Assembly: GCA_032622095.1 (NCBI GenBank)
Contig: CP136069.1
Location: forward strand, 121,264,126-121,328,125
Direction: 5' to 3'
From: Siphonodentalium dalli
Taxonomy: Eukaryota > Mollusca > Scaphopoda > Gadilida > Siphonodentaliidae
DNA length: 64,000 nucleotides
Each line of letters starts with the position of its first letter. Positions within the stretch are counted from its first letter, which is position 1. The translations under genes and the position numbers were made by a program. The notes beneath the pieces are model-generated. The model searched no databases and was not told where the DNA came from. It saw only the letters and a list, made by a program, of their open reading frames with translations. Positions 45,600 to 58,383 of this stretch are shown here, one piece after another.

Positions 45600-46052
45600 T
45601 CTCTAGTTAATGCGTTAATACTCTGCACTTTATTTCCACTAAAATGGGATGTCTACCAAGTCTTCCGTACACCATATCATTAGGTGTACTAGATTGTATA
45701 CCTAGTAATAATTTACAAAATTTCCTTTGTAGAGTGTTAAGGGTGTGGATTCTCTCAAAAACCATATTTCGGTACCATATAACATAATTGGCATGATCAT
45801 AGTATCAAATAATTTCAACATCATAGCAATTGGCAGATGTCGTTCACGGACCTTATTGAATAGACTGAACATAGCCTTTGGTGAAACATTTATCGTTTTC
45901 TTCAAGGAATTAAGGAATCTACCATTATAAAAGAAATTAATACCTAAACTCTTTAATTATTTCTAGTTCGCCTCCCTTAAAACTAAAAACTGGCAAACGT
46001 TTGAGCATTTTGTTTCAGAAAATGAGAACTTTCGTTGTTTTTTTTTTGTATT
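45600..46052 (-). pseudogene. LINE RT remnant, C-terminal part
   Basis: Minus-strand reading gives fragments typical of a CR1/jockey-like LINE after the RT active site: T-K-V-L-I-F, LPVFSFKGGELEIIKEFRY, the stretch LKKTINVSPKAMFSLFNKV, and LMLYGTEIW-like sequence (45,702-45,905). In another frame (45,765-45,630) comes FCKLLLGIQSSTPNDMVYG. At least one stop and two frame changes separate them. It is the downstream half of the copy whose YADD segment lies at 47,351-47,530; the TIR element 46,053-47,351 separates the halves. Confidence 0.75.
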
Positions 46053-47351
46053 AAGGTCAACAAAAAAAAGATGCTATGTTTCCGTACATCGACCGACCCT
46101 AAAAATAACCCGCCGACCCTAATATAATCTTTTTATTGATATTTTGAGAAAAAGTCAAAATTTCAAAAAAAAACAAAAACAAAAAAATGTTTTCACTGTT
46201 TTTACCACTAATGCTCATAACTATTGATGAACATTAGTGTGCAAAACACATGGTTTCTAACATATGCCTGTGAAAAGTGACAGTTGTCTCAAAAGCCCCA
46301 AGTGTGATGGGTTGTTGATTGATGGGCATTAATTTTTCAATTTTAATTTCATGAGAGTGGATCTCATGCCTGCTTTACCTGTATGCCTTGCGTGGGACTT
46401 ATGGAACATACTCATGGGTTCCAAATAAACATGCCCGCACATTTATTATTTTCTTGGGAAATTTTCTCCCTGCACAGTGCTTATTTGAGTCTGCAAGTTT
46501 ATTAATTTTGAGGCTATGAAAATTGAAATCAGAACAAACTCAAGATTTCTATATGATTCTGATACCAAATTGATGAGATTATAACTTTATGCATGTACAT
46601 ATTCAAATACATGGCATACATGTGAACATTTAAATATTGAATAAAACACTACATGACACATGCTATGTTGATTCCTATGCTTGATCTACATGTACTATAA
46701 AGTTTTTAACTATAGTTGATGTTTTGCTCAGAGTTTCCACTGTGCTATTATTAACTTTCAATGGAATTTTTCCCCTGCACTATTATTTGGGCCTGCACTT
46801 TTATTTGGAGCCCGAGAGTACCGACAGGAGCACTATCAACAGACATGGTGTGTGTATCTGTATATATACATGTATATAGGTTATCACCACGTACATGTAT
46901 GTTAGGGGTACAGCTACTGTTTCCAAAAACCAGGCATGCTAGGTTGGGTGTACTGGCTACCTCCAGACAATGGGATGTAGTCGTCACAATACAAGTAAGG
47001 TATAATGGCGGTATTATGGGTAAAATTCTTATAAAAGTTAGTGACATCAATTTCGTACCAAGTTTATAGCCAAATTTATGAAAATGTGGTATGTGAATAA
47101 TAAATAACACACTTAAGCATGAAGTAAGTTTGATCTTTCATCAATCTTAATGTCTATTTCCACTGTGTTTATCAAGTAATACGTTCCCCACAACACAAGT
47201 TGGCATTTTATGTCGCTTCGGTCGAGGTAATTCAATATTTCTGCAGCTGGATAAAAAAAATATCAAAATAAAAAAAATAAAATTCCCTACCTACCTACCC
47301 TAATTTTTTCACTCCGTTATCGGAAACATACAATCTTTTTTTGTTGGCCTT
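46053..47351. mobile_element. TIR element inserted in a LINE remnant
   Basis: About 1.3 kb with roughly 32-bp inverted ends: left aaggtcaacaaaaaaaagat then gctatgtttccg; right, inverted, aaaggccaacaaaaaaagat then tgtatgtttccg. Next to both ends are iterated ccctacc/cgaccct strings. No transposase frame. It interrupts the reverse transcriptase reading between Y-A-D-D and the K-V-L-I-F block, which proves insertion. Superfamily not assigned. Confidence 0.7.
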
Positions 47352-47530
47352 TGAGTCTCCAGGAATCTGCGTAATCTGCAAACGCCAGGAGGGCACGTTG
47401 TATAGTTTCCCCCGTGTCGGTTAATATAACAGTGTCGTCTGCATAAAACAGACAGAGTAATGCTATGTATGTGCCAATATGATCGAAGAATAATTCGTAA
47501 CTCAGATTACTAATTGCACAATAATTTAAT
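47351..47530 (-). pseudogene. LINE RT remnant, YADD segment
   Basis: Minus-strand translation of 47,525-47,360 reads ...LSYELFFDHIGTY then LLCLFYADDTVILTDTGET and ALLAFADYADSW, i.e. the catalytic Y-A-D-D core of a reverse transcriptase in an uninterrupted frame. A stop occurs just upstream (about 47,530), where the copy seems 5'-truncated. Continues at 45,600-46,052 beyond the inserted TIR element. Confidence 0.8.
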
Positions 47531-49029
47531 CAGAATCTGTCAATCCACATAAGGGTGGATACACACATGCATGTAATGTCTGTATGTAAAATACATGTAT
47601 TTTACATGGCCACACCAATAATTGACAAAAGTAATCACCTGCGCGCGAGAGGTCAATTTCACCAGTGAGTAGTTATAAGCCATTATCAAACAAACTGCCA
47701 TCAAGAAATTTCAGGCCAGTCATAAACATGTCTTCTTTCATGGATGCCGAAATGAGTAATTCTTGTCTGATATATGTTGCTGTTTTTCACGAGTTATAAT
47801 TCATTTCGAAAAGTGGATTAGAGCCGGTCGATTTTATACTTGATTTGTTTCTGTCATTTCTTGGAAACAGGGTAATCCAAAACAAAAATAAAATATGCAG
47901 AATTCTTTTAATGGATGATACCGGCTTGTTGAGATTTCTCTGATAATTTGAGAACGAGCTCATGTGATAACATTAATTCAATTGGGATTGCAAATATTCA
48001 TTATAGCGCCAAAAAATAATGCAGGTACAGCGTTGAAATTAAAAAGAGTGACACCCCCCACCCCATTTATATATATGTTTCTCAAGCAAAAGGTTGAACA
48101 AGCTCCTACCTGTCACAAGCTTGAATTATAACATTTTCGACCATAATCCATCTCGAAAGCTTCCAATAACTAAGGGAGTTAATTGAATGTATCAGCCTGG
48201 ATTATCTGGGCAAGAATTACAATATAATGTTTTACTTAAATATTCCATAGTTGTAAATTTGGCGTATACATGTATAACTGTATAACACAAGAGAGGAAAT
48301 GTGACGTAGTTGGGAACTCGTAGCTAGGCAACCCTTTCGCCGAATGAAGACAAACAGCAACACCATGCATTCAAATTTAAAGCTGTATAATATGTTCATA
48401 ATTATATGAATAGCATAAATTGCTGCATATTAGATTAATCACTCGTAGAAAACAGACACGACAGCCATGACTACGATATTTATAAAGCAGGGTGTCAGGA
48501 CTCAGGGTCCTGCATGCACACCCCCCGTCGAGGAAATATGCAATGGTGAATTCGGTAGCTTTTTGGGATAATATAGCTCCCCGTGCATGTTGGGGGTCAT
48601 AGCCCCCTGCGTTGGGGAAGAGGCCATCGCTGGTATTAACATCAATAGAAGACTGACAATGATTTAAACAGAACGTCGGCCATTCGAGTTATCGCGCGAA
48701 TAATTATTTTAAGCGGCCTGACGACTTCGTCCCAGTCAACGGCTCTTCAGCGGTTCAGAGTTTAACTCACTGTGGTCAAACACAGTCGCAATGATTGGGT
48801 TGTCAGCGGACACATATTACACGGTGTATATGATCCATGTAAAACCCCAAATACACGATATTTATAGAGATTACATGCATGTGTGTATCCACCCTAACAC
48901 TGTAAAACCATTGGTTGTCACACATTTAGCTACTAACGTTATTTCTCGATAACCTAAATTTCTTGATATCCTTCTGCTGTTGAAATAACAGCACTCATAG
49001 CAGCATCGTGACGCGATCGAGCGTTCCAG
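47531..49029. other. Intergenic, nothing recognised
   Basis: No exon I can support. A 20-bp perfect palindrome gtaaaatacatgtattttac lies near 47,585. Confidence 0.4.
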
Positions 49030-49250
49030 CTAACATTTTCAAAAAATATATAGTTTCATAAACTAACAACTCGTGTCACCGTATACAGACGAAATATTTC
49101 TGGAACACCTGCTGTGACAGTGGAGTGATCAGTTGATCACTGCGCGTAAGCTGTTCGCTAGCCAATCAAAAGCGACGAATTCACGACATCATGTGATCAC
49201 TTGATAATTGGATGTTGGATTGACAGTATTTCAATTTTGGGTGCGTCTTT
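49030..49250 (+). repeat. Direct repeat R, copy 1
   Basis: Shares an ordered set of blocks with 55,190-55,400: agctaacattt, aaactaacaact, gtgatcagttga, aaaagcgacgaatt, gataattggatgtt.gattgac. Copy 1 also has a ccaatcaaaag box and three TGATCA palindromes. It could be an old dispersed repeat or duplicated regulatory sequence. Confidence 0.6.
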
Positions 49251-49654
49251 TTCCACGTAGGACCCGACGAAACGGCAATTTCAACATCGAATCGAATCTC
49301 GAATCGAATCATGGTTGTGATTCGAAATCGTATCGAATCTTTTTCAAACACTTCAGTAGATTCGCGGTACCGATCAGTGGGAGGTACATGCAAAAATGGG
49401 GCCTAATATCCGATACTTTTATAACGTCAGTGAGATAACTCAGATTACGAAGGAGGTTCATTAAACTTAATTTCTATGATATGATATGAACAAAATTTAA
49501 TCGCAGTTTAAAACAGTTTAATATATGAGAATGGCACATCATTTCATATTTTGTGCCACTGGCACTATGCGTGAAGTTCGTGAACAGTAAGCAGTTTGGA
49601 ACTTTGATGTAAATGGAGTCTGATTCGAGTCTTGCATCTTTTATGTCAGATGCA
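49251..49654. other. Intergenic with tcgaatc reiterations
   Basis: Short reiterations of tcgaatcg and gaatcga at about 49,287-49,345. No gene seen. Confidence 0.35.
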
Positions 49655-50010
49655 TGCTTTCACGTCTGGTCACCACATGTAGGGATGCGGCGACAGGTGG
49701 TCGGGGTGCAGTATGTGCTTTTTTCTAATATTGATTGTGACACTGTCGGGTCTGTTTGACAATATAATGTGCATGTTCTCACGACTGGATACATGTAGGG
49801 ATGCGGCGACATGGGATTGGCATTATTTCGTGCGTACGTCATCAAGGCTGATCACATCGCCACAGAGGCGTGGCACAGTGACCATATAGGGCTGATGTGT
49901 ACGTATACTTATACTGCATGCAACACTGTCGGTCGGTTTGAACATTTCATGTGCACGTTCTCATGGCTGGTCACAGTGGCGTGGTACGAGGGGTTGGGTA
50001 TACTTACCTT
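49655..50010. repeat. Degenerate minisatellite
   Basis: Modules of the type gttctcacgactggtcacat plus agggatgcggcgac recur at about 49,655, 49,768, 49,830 and 49,958, interleaved with cactgtcggg(t)cggtttgacaa (about 49,742, 49,924). Units are diverged and spacing is irregular. Confidence 0.5.
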
Positions 50011-52389
50011 TGTCGCATTTGATTATATAGGCAGCATCTTCTATTTGTTATATCTCATCTCAAAATGCATATGTGTGGTATTAAGGCTCATGGGCTCTGC
50101 CCAAATCAGACTTTGCAGTGGTCGGACAAAATGATTTGCTATGTTTCGTTAACCTCAAACAACAAATCGTGGGGAAAGAAGAAGATCACTAGATCGTTTC
50201 GACTATCCCGGGCGCGTCGCGTACAAATTTGGTAGAGCAGATTTTGATACTGTAAGAAGGTGGAGTCTTTCTGGGGAATTAGCATTTATTTTTACAATAG
50301 AAATATACGGACATTCCGGTATAGTTGGAAGCGGTCCACACAACAATCGGAACTCCGGTTGTAATATGTGAAGTGACTGAACGGCGGAGTTCCGGAACAT
50401 AAAGTGACATAACACAGTTTTACACATTATATACAAAGCATGCACAGGTGTAGATTGACAGGCGGGATTAGATTAACAGATTTTCATGATAAAATATCCG
50501 ATCACCACAATGGCAATAACAGTTTGACAAATAAGTTATTATTAAAAGTAAAGCGTAGAATACGTGCGGTGAATGGTAATTAATGAGCACCCGCTTGGGC
50601 ATGAATTGACAAGTTGCATATGAAAAGCCAGCTGATTAATACAAAGAAATGTTGTAATTTCGAGAAAGACCAATTTAACAAAGAAACGAACCTAACGCGA
50701 ATACTATAGAAACGAACCACACATCTGATACAGTCAAACCAATGTAGATAAACAATGAAATAGATGTAAAAAAAAATAGAACTGACATTACACTCGTGAA
50801 GTCCGAAATTAATAATACCATACAACTAATCATGTCACTCATGCTTTCATTTGTATATGCAAAGTCCATGCAGTTGTATGGCTGGAACGACGCGTAAGAC
50901 CTGCTGACGGTTATCAGGTACATGTATGTTATATATCCAATTCCTTTCAGTTCTTCAAATCGAACTATGTTTCTTTTCTTTTTCTATTTTGGTTGAGCTC
51001 TGTGTGGCCACCTTATTTTCATTAACAATATATGGTTGGCCGCATAGAAATGGCAAAAAATGCCGCAAAGAATATTCGGACTCATCTTGATATTGCTACC
51101 GCCCACCAAATATTATGACTTATCGAAATGCACATTAATTATGACTTTGCGAATGTGAGGGTAACAATAAGTATTGAGAGTGCTGGTGATCTTCGTTTGG
51201 GATATATACTGACAGGCGCTGTATGAATTTAATCCGGTATTATTATCACTATACATTTTGCAAATATATATAGCCGACTTCTAAAAAAAAGTTACCATTA
51301 ATCGGATACGGACAACTTTTCCCGATACACTTGAAAAAAAACATACAACGCCCTTACAAAAATTACGACTAACGCAGGCAGTGGTTCGGTCGTCCCGGCA
51401 TGGCAAACACAGCATCAGACTGTCATTGTTATTTTAAGAGATGTCAAAAAATAGGTTGCTAAGAAAGCACTGACCTCGCACAGCCATGCGCGCTGGAAAA
51501 TCATTGATATATTTGAAGAGACGACGTGTGCTCCAATTCAATTAATTTTGCAAAACATCCAGGAAAAGTTGGTCATATCCCGAATGAATACATGTGATAA
51601 AATCAAATCAAAGCGGGCATATATGACCCTAATTCGGTCGCTGAACTGTGGATATCGTAGCGGTGGTTTCCATAAACTCGGAGATTTAAACAGGAGATGA
51701 CGAACCAGTCCACAATATTTACAAGTGTACATACATCAGGTTTGAGAACGAAGACCGTGGCTAGGACGAGACGTACCTTGACTTAGAGATTTCTTCAACA
51801 ATATACGAAAGTTGATGTTAGCTGCAGATTCCCTAATAATAATTAATATTTCGAAAATATGAGAGTAGATACCATGCACGGCGAATCCAGACAAGTCTAC
51901 ACAAGATAGTGTTATCTGGAGTGCAATCTACTACTGTCTTAATTGATGGTTTTAACCTTGGGTATTGTCACCAGGCTAAAACTAGTAATTGCTGCTACTT
52001 TTACATAAGAGGATTACTATTAATTTTACTATTAATAGACACAAATATCTGAATTCGCATTCATTTGGGTGCATTAGCTTCCGTAGCATTCATTTGACAA
52101 GTTCAATACGTATTGTCATCGTAATGGTATGCTCAAACGCTAAGTTGCATGCACAATAGAACACCAAGCAGTCCGTATTGGCTAGCAGGCTACAATGTCG
52201 TATAACCCATATATCTGGTTGTGTTTTACTCTGATCCACACAACGAGTGCTGACGATGAAGATGTCTACTCTCCACGTGTACATATTAATGGTGATTCAT
52301 ATACTTAGCTCGCCTTCTTCTGGTATGTTTAACTCTTTAATTATATGTACGGAATAGATTATCTCATCGAACATTAACATTATATGCAT
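50011..52389. other. Intergenic, nothing recognised
   Basis: Only short frames without recognisable motifs. An inverted pair aactccgg/ccggagtt-like lies at about 50,350-50,396. Confidence 0.4.
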
Positions 52390-53406
52390 TTGAACAGATA
52401 TTTGGTATTTTGAACGGTGATTACTATTCAGTCTAATATGAATTGGGACATTCAAATTGCAAATATGTGTAAGAAAGTTGCATCTCGACTGGCCCAGCTG
52501 AGAAAGATGAAATATACTTTAAATAGACGTACTTTAGATTTGATGTATAATACATTTGTTTTACCATTAATGGACTATGGTGATATCATATGGGATAATG
52601 CACCAGCATACCTCCTTAAAAACCTGGACGATCTTCATTATGATGCAGCACGAATTGTTAGTGGCCTTACCAAATCTGTCTCAAACATAAATTTACTACG
52701 TGAACTCGGATGGAACACCCTTTCACAACGTCGAACATGGCACAAGTTACGCCTTTCATACCGAATAATGACACGAAACGCACCCCCATATATATTGGAT
52801 AAAATTCCCCCAACAACAGGAGAAATAACTAAACAGAGATATGAATTCAGAAACCCTAATTACGTTCGAAATTTTACACCCGGTTCTCAACACACAAACT
52901 GTAGTTTCTTCCCTACAATGGTTTCGATTTGGAATAGTTTGGATAAAGTAGCTCAACAATGTACCTCGATCTCCATATTCTCAAATATTGTAAACCCCCT
53001 GTTGAAGACATTGAGACCACCAAACTCATATTGTATAGGAAGAAGAAGAGATAACATTTTACTATGTAGACTCCGAAACAGGTGTAGTGATTTAAACGGA
53101 GACAAGCTAAACAATTATTTAACAAAAAATCCTAAATGTAACTGTGGATTCAAAGTCGAAGATGCTGATCACTTTCTGTTTACTTGTCCTTTTTACTTAA
53201 ATGAAAGAGCTATAATGGAAGAAAAAATAGCTGGCATTGGACTACATATTGTCCATTCTGCAGATTTACTTTGTGGATCACCATTGATTTCCTATAAAGA
53301 AAACTGCATTCTCTTCACAGCTGTACATAAATACATCATATCGTCACAACGTTTTTGTAATGAGAATATCGATTGGAATAGTAGACCACCAAATGATTCT
53401 ATATAA
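52390..53406 (+). pseudogene. 5'-truncated CR1/jockey-like LINE ORF2, C-terminal third
   Basis: An open frame of 329 codons (from 52,417) starts in the middle of a reverse transcriptase thumb (NMNWDIQIANMCKK, then a LVLPLMDYGDIIWDN-like block). It continues through FPTMVSIWNSL and ends with a zinc-finger-like K-C-N-C ... D-H-F-L-F-T-C. The preceding bases (about 52,390-52,416) continue the alignment in another frame (RYLV then a stop), so the copy is truncated and frame-shifted at its 5' edge. No APE or YADD region. The remaining frame is surprisingly intact, suggesting a fairly recent insertion. The 3' flank to about 53,820 may be its UTR. Confidence 0.78.
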
Positions 53407-55189
53407 CCAAATTTATTACCTGCATACTCTGTACGATGATTCAATTACCCTACCCTATTTCCTGAACCAGCCTGATGTGTATATAAACAAAGATTTACTT
53501 TTGTAGGAAAATTCAACAATCCGCATTAAATTTATGTTCGTGTCTTTATATTAGGGGAGAGGAGCGTTTTCTAAGTTGAAATAACTTGTGCTCCGATCCC
53601 CATTGTACTCCCATCATATGTTTATGTTATTACAGCTTGTGTATTATTACTTATATTATGTTAATGTATGGGATGTTCAACAAAATATGGAATGAAAATA
53701 ATGCTGTAGGTCTTTTTAGAATATTTGAGCATATATCTAGTGAAAACGCGAAGCAGATTTTTCATTTTATGTTTTGTTTTGTGACATTTGATGGAAATAT
53801 TATAATATAAACAATGGTGACTTACTTTTTAATAATGCTTAATAACGAACCAAAGCCGGACGCTTTGGGTCGTATATAGACTATATCTGATTTTGTGACG
53901 TCACCAATTATTATCTAATACGACGCTGTTGTTTTGAATTTCGCGAGCGCGAATGTCGCACAGTAGATCGGTGGGCTTAAAGCATTAATGTCGTAATCGG
54001 CTGTCAACAGGCCAACCCAAATCAGTCGACGTGCAACATTCTTCTATTTATATAAACGTCATAAAATCATTTATTTGTTTTTATTTATAAGGGAAAGTAG
54101 GTCCGTAATGAATTTCTAACGGGTCTACTGCGGCACTCTACTGGATCCAATAATCGGACCCTAGGAAATTTTAATATGTTTTTAAATAAACTAAAATCAC
54201 CACAACTCAACACGATCTACGTGTATCTCAAATCTTTATTTTCCAACTGTGCACAGCAGTTGATCAATACTGCATGGTTCTGTAGAGACTATACCGTGCG
54301 AAAGGAAATAAGATAATATTTAATGTGGATTTGATTGTTATCATAAGTCTGCATACTTACATGCATCTTATAATCCATATATATCCTGTTTTCTTGAATA
54401 GAATGAAAACACATACTTATGAACAAAGTAGAAGATACATTCAGTTGCACGCGAATTCGGTCAATGGCGAAAGTTACACGATGACGTTGTTTGTCGACTA
54501 TTTGTTGAAATCGACATGGTGACATGTTATGAATTATGAAATGAACATCCTGAGTATCTGAAGCGGGGAGTTTCCCCCAGCACGCCAAGTAATATAATGG
54601 TTAGTTTCAGTTCCATGCACTCTCGACAACATATTTAACTATTTATAATTACCCCACCACATATAAGCCTTATGCGTGTGAATCTTATTTGGTGGGAATC
54701 TATAAAGTGATTTTGACAATAATTGTTTTAAACGCTACATGCAGAAACCCCTATGTGATTGTTTTAGCTTTGGTTCGTTAATTACGCGTGGGTATGATCA
54801 TATTAATATCCAACCTTGGTGAAAATAAAAATTCCGCTTCGCGTTGTAACTAGATAAGTCTTCAAACTTTCCAAAAGGTTATAATATGATCACCTGCGCA
54901 TTGTAAGGTTTGATCAATATTTTCTAAAATATTAACACTGAATTCCCCATTCAAATGTTGCCACTTTACCTCTCTCTTCAACTATATGTACGTATATATA
55001 CCTCTATCATTTGCGGCAACTTAACAGTGACATATTTCTTGAATTGTACGGGTAGTGTATGACAGGTAAAGAGTTAAATGCATCGTCCAATTTGTTTTGC
55101 ATCAAATTTCATTCAGGTATGACTGCCACTAACTTTACTGCTAACTAACCATCAGTACTTGTATGTGCATTGGGAAATCAACAGGACTC
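53407..55189. other. Probable LINE 3' flank, then intergenic
   Basis: The first 400 nt may be the 3' UTR of the LINE remnant. The rest has no supported coding sequence; a 99-codon minus frame at 54,289-54,588 lacks motifs. Confidence 0.35.
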
Positions 55190-55400
55190 GATCGAGCTAA
55201 CATTTGCTCAGAAACTAACAACTAATGTCAGGCGAGACATTTCCGAAAAAAGTCACCTGTTGCCATAGTGGATGTGATCAGTTGACGAGTGCGTGCAAAC
55301 TGTTCACTAAGCAACCAAAAGCGACGAATTTATGACGCCACGATAATTGGATGTTTGATTGACGCGTGTCAATTTCAACTTTGGATGTGTCAGGGGTTTA
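55190..55400 (+). repeat. Direct repeat R, copy 2
   Basis: See copy 1 at 49,030. Same block order and orientation, 6.2 kb downstream; here the CCAAT-like box reads gcaaccaaaag. Confidence 0.6.
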
Positions 55401-55612
55401 TCGTCGTAAATAATCTCGAAGTTTTACGCTTCTTTTATACTTAAACTTTCAACTTAGGGTGGTTCTCCTGTGAAATGGCGATTAAATTATAATAAATAAC
55501 CCGTGTTTCGATTAAGGTTATGAAGGTATAACCGTAAAGTTTGAAGATAAATTTCCTATAATGCGCTACGCAGTTCATTGTACGTGTACTTGGTCTTTAG
55601 TGCGATATGGAT

Positions 55613-55685
55613 CTACATAACACTACATAACACTACATAACACTACATACATAACACTACATAACGCTACATAACACTACAAAAC
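55613..55685. repeat. Short tandem repeat, unit cataacacta (10 bp)
   Basis: About seven units of cataacacta with a few variants. Confidence 0.9.
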
Positions 55686-58254
55686 AGCAGGACTAATCGA
55701 TCAGTTGGAAATTTTAAGCACCTTATTTGTACGTGGAGCCCCGTTTGGAATAATTAACTTGAGCTGGCTGCAGCGATCGTTCAAACAACATTTTATAGAA
55801 ATTGCACAAGAACGTCCGTAAAAATTAACATTTTCACAACTGCAATTTATACATCAGTACATGTATGTCATGGTATGGCATAAATTACTTCTTAAATTTT
55901 GGTCTGCTCTATTCCTCGTTGTATTATACCATGCAATTAAATTAAAAAAGACTTGCTGGTAGCTCGATCGACTCTTCAGTATGCTGTGTATTTCAAGAAA
56001 GTTCATAATTTTCGTTTATAAAGACAATCACGAACAGATTGTTGTGTATTTGAGAAGTGTTATACGTAAAGCTGCCAGTTTATCAATGAATAAGTTGGGC
56101 TGATATTAGTTATATTATATAGGTACATATCTATTTGTAAAATTACAGCCATGACCTATTGTTCGGCTATATATCACATATCACATAGTACAATGTTAAA
56201 TATAACGATCCGTGTAGGTTCTGTAGAGTACCAAAATGTGTCTCGGTGTCAAAACTTTTGGTATCGGAGTCATAAAATGGTATTAAACAAGTCTGAGGGC
56301 CAAAGATTTTGGTATTATCTCGATACCAAATTGTTGACCCAAACTCATTGGGAGTGGCGATCACGTGAGTCGGGTGTCGGGTGCAAATTATCAAACTGAA
56401 GTCATATATCGTTTTACAGTACCTAATAACAACGGAGAAACACGACATAACACACGCTTGCGTCGTTTATTTGAAGCCGAATTCGGCCGCGACTTTCATG
56501 CACACTTTTGAAGTTTTAGTGTAACCTAAAATTATACAATTTGGTTCATTAACAACACGAAGCCGTTAAAATTTAATGATAAATAGTTTTATTTTGGCCA
56601 AATTTGGCGAAATTGGATTAAATATAGTTACATCTTGTACTGTAGATGTTCTGGAATAATGTCAATACTGTTAGATTTTGGATCTGAATGTGAACCGGAG
56701 AAGCTGTTAAACCACAAAAAAACCCGTTTATGTTGATATTATCGGGTTGGTATTTCGACTGCTAACTGTCACTGTTCACAACATCCAAGCCAATGCTGTT
56801 ATACTGACTTGGTACTGACACGAGAATAATTCACAAAGCGTTGATGTCAAACACTAGTGATTAGTACAGGACAATATCAACAATGTAGAAACTGAGAAAG
56901 TTTAGTCGGAATTGGTGTGTCGATATTCTCTTCTTCGGAATTAATTATCGCGAATTGACGTGTGGACACAGATCAGTCACATCATATTCATCTATTATCA
57001 TCGAAACATATGTGTGGCCATGTCTACGAGTGGAGAACCGTGTCGCAAAATCATCGTCCAGTTACGGAGTCTGCTGAACATTCTTTTGAATGTTTCTATG
57101 TAGTCTGCGACGAACTGATAGGCCTACTGATTTATATTGTTGTAATGTACATGTATGCATGGACTGGTTATAGGGTTATAGGCCGTTAATGACTGCGGTT
57201 GTACCGCCATTCAACATTTTTCTGATACGGTATTTCTTTATAAATGCATGACATTATTATGTCTCATCCTATATATAATGGCATTTCGGACGCTCGCCGA
57301 AAGCGACAAAATGGGCGACATTAGCTGCACGCCCAATTTTAACATCAAATTGTCACGTTAAGGTACAGGCCAAAAGAGACAACACATGCAATATTATGTC
57401 GCTTTTGGTGCATAACTTATGTCGCATGTTTTCTCGTTTTCGGTACGCGCCAGACGCGCCATTACGCAGTGGCCCTAATAGTTTTCCACTGACCCTACAT
57501 TCTATATTAGCTTCTATGGCTTGTTTCTACGCCATCGCCTTTTGTTAAACGTTGAATTAAGTACAAAAACACGATCAAGATTATATACTAATCAAAGTAA
57601 TATAATTCGGATTATTTCAGTTTGCGCTATGCGAGGGAGTCCATGCTAACATGATCTGGAAGAACCTCTATCGCGGTTTTGTACTTAATTCGATGTTTAA
57701 ACGCCGTGGCATCATTTGCAATGTAAAGTGTCACATTGTTAAATTTGCCGTCGGACATTTTTCGTAATTTCGAGGGGTTGGAACATGGCCTAGATATATG
57801 GTATTCCACGTGCAGGGAAGAGGTCAGGGAAATCTTGAATTACAGTGCTATATTAACTGTAATATCCAGTTGGACTGATATGTTGTAAATGAATCAATTA
57901 TCTGTCATTCAATGAGAGTCAGATCCGCATTAAAATGGATAATCTGGCCTCAAACAACACTATTCCAAAAGGAACAAAATCACAAACCATGTGCATCCAC
58001 ATTATTTTTAGCAATAAAATCATATGTATGAAATCAAACTGTGCGTAAAAATGAATAACGATTATAAGATAAAAGTGGTCAATCGAAGCGATTAAGGTAA
58101 CGATGTGACGTATGTTGGGGAAGCCTGTGTTAATCTTCCAGGAATTGACATTTCGACGAGACTACGAGTCTACTAAAGACTCAGTATGTCAGAATTGTTT
58201 AAACAGACTGAGCGTGAATGTACTTAATGGAAAAAACTATTGTCTACTTTGCAG
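55686..58254. other. Upstream of the second lectin-like exon, nothing firm
   Basis: If the 58,255 exon belongs to a gene, its 5' exons should lie here. The frame at 56,962-57,189 (C-G-H-V-Y-E-W ... F-E-C-F-Y-V-V-C) is the most protein-like, but neither splice sites nor family could be assigned. The string attacagtgctatattaactgtaat at 57,840-57,864 is the unfilled version of the target of the 58,384 element. Confidence 0.35.
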
Positions 58255-58345
58255 GGTGTAACTCATGTTGGTGCCATGATGCTGGCCGAAGAATCCGGGT
58301 ATTCGTGGGTGAATGGTGCCCATCTTGTGCCTAATTGGTTTCCAT
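58255..58345 (+). CDS. C-type-lectin-like exon (exon L2), partial gene
   Basis: A 91-nt exon (acceptor ctactttgcag, donor gtatgt, phase 0 to phase 1) paralogous to 33,786-33,876. The following introns also begin alike (gtatgtata.t.agcc). The 30 residues read G-V-T-H-V-G-A...E-E-S-G-Y-S-W-V-N-G-A-H-L-V then P-N-W-F-P. The W-V-N-G...N-W-x-P spacing is that of C-type lectin domains, and unlike exon L1 this copy keeps the N-W pair. A mobile element lies 38 bp into the downstream intron. The other exons of the domain (with its disulfide cysteines) were not found, so a complete gene is unproven. Confidence 0.55.
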
Positions 58346-58383
58346 GTATGTATATTCAGCCGTTTAGTTACAGTGCTATATTA

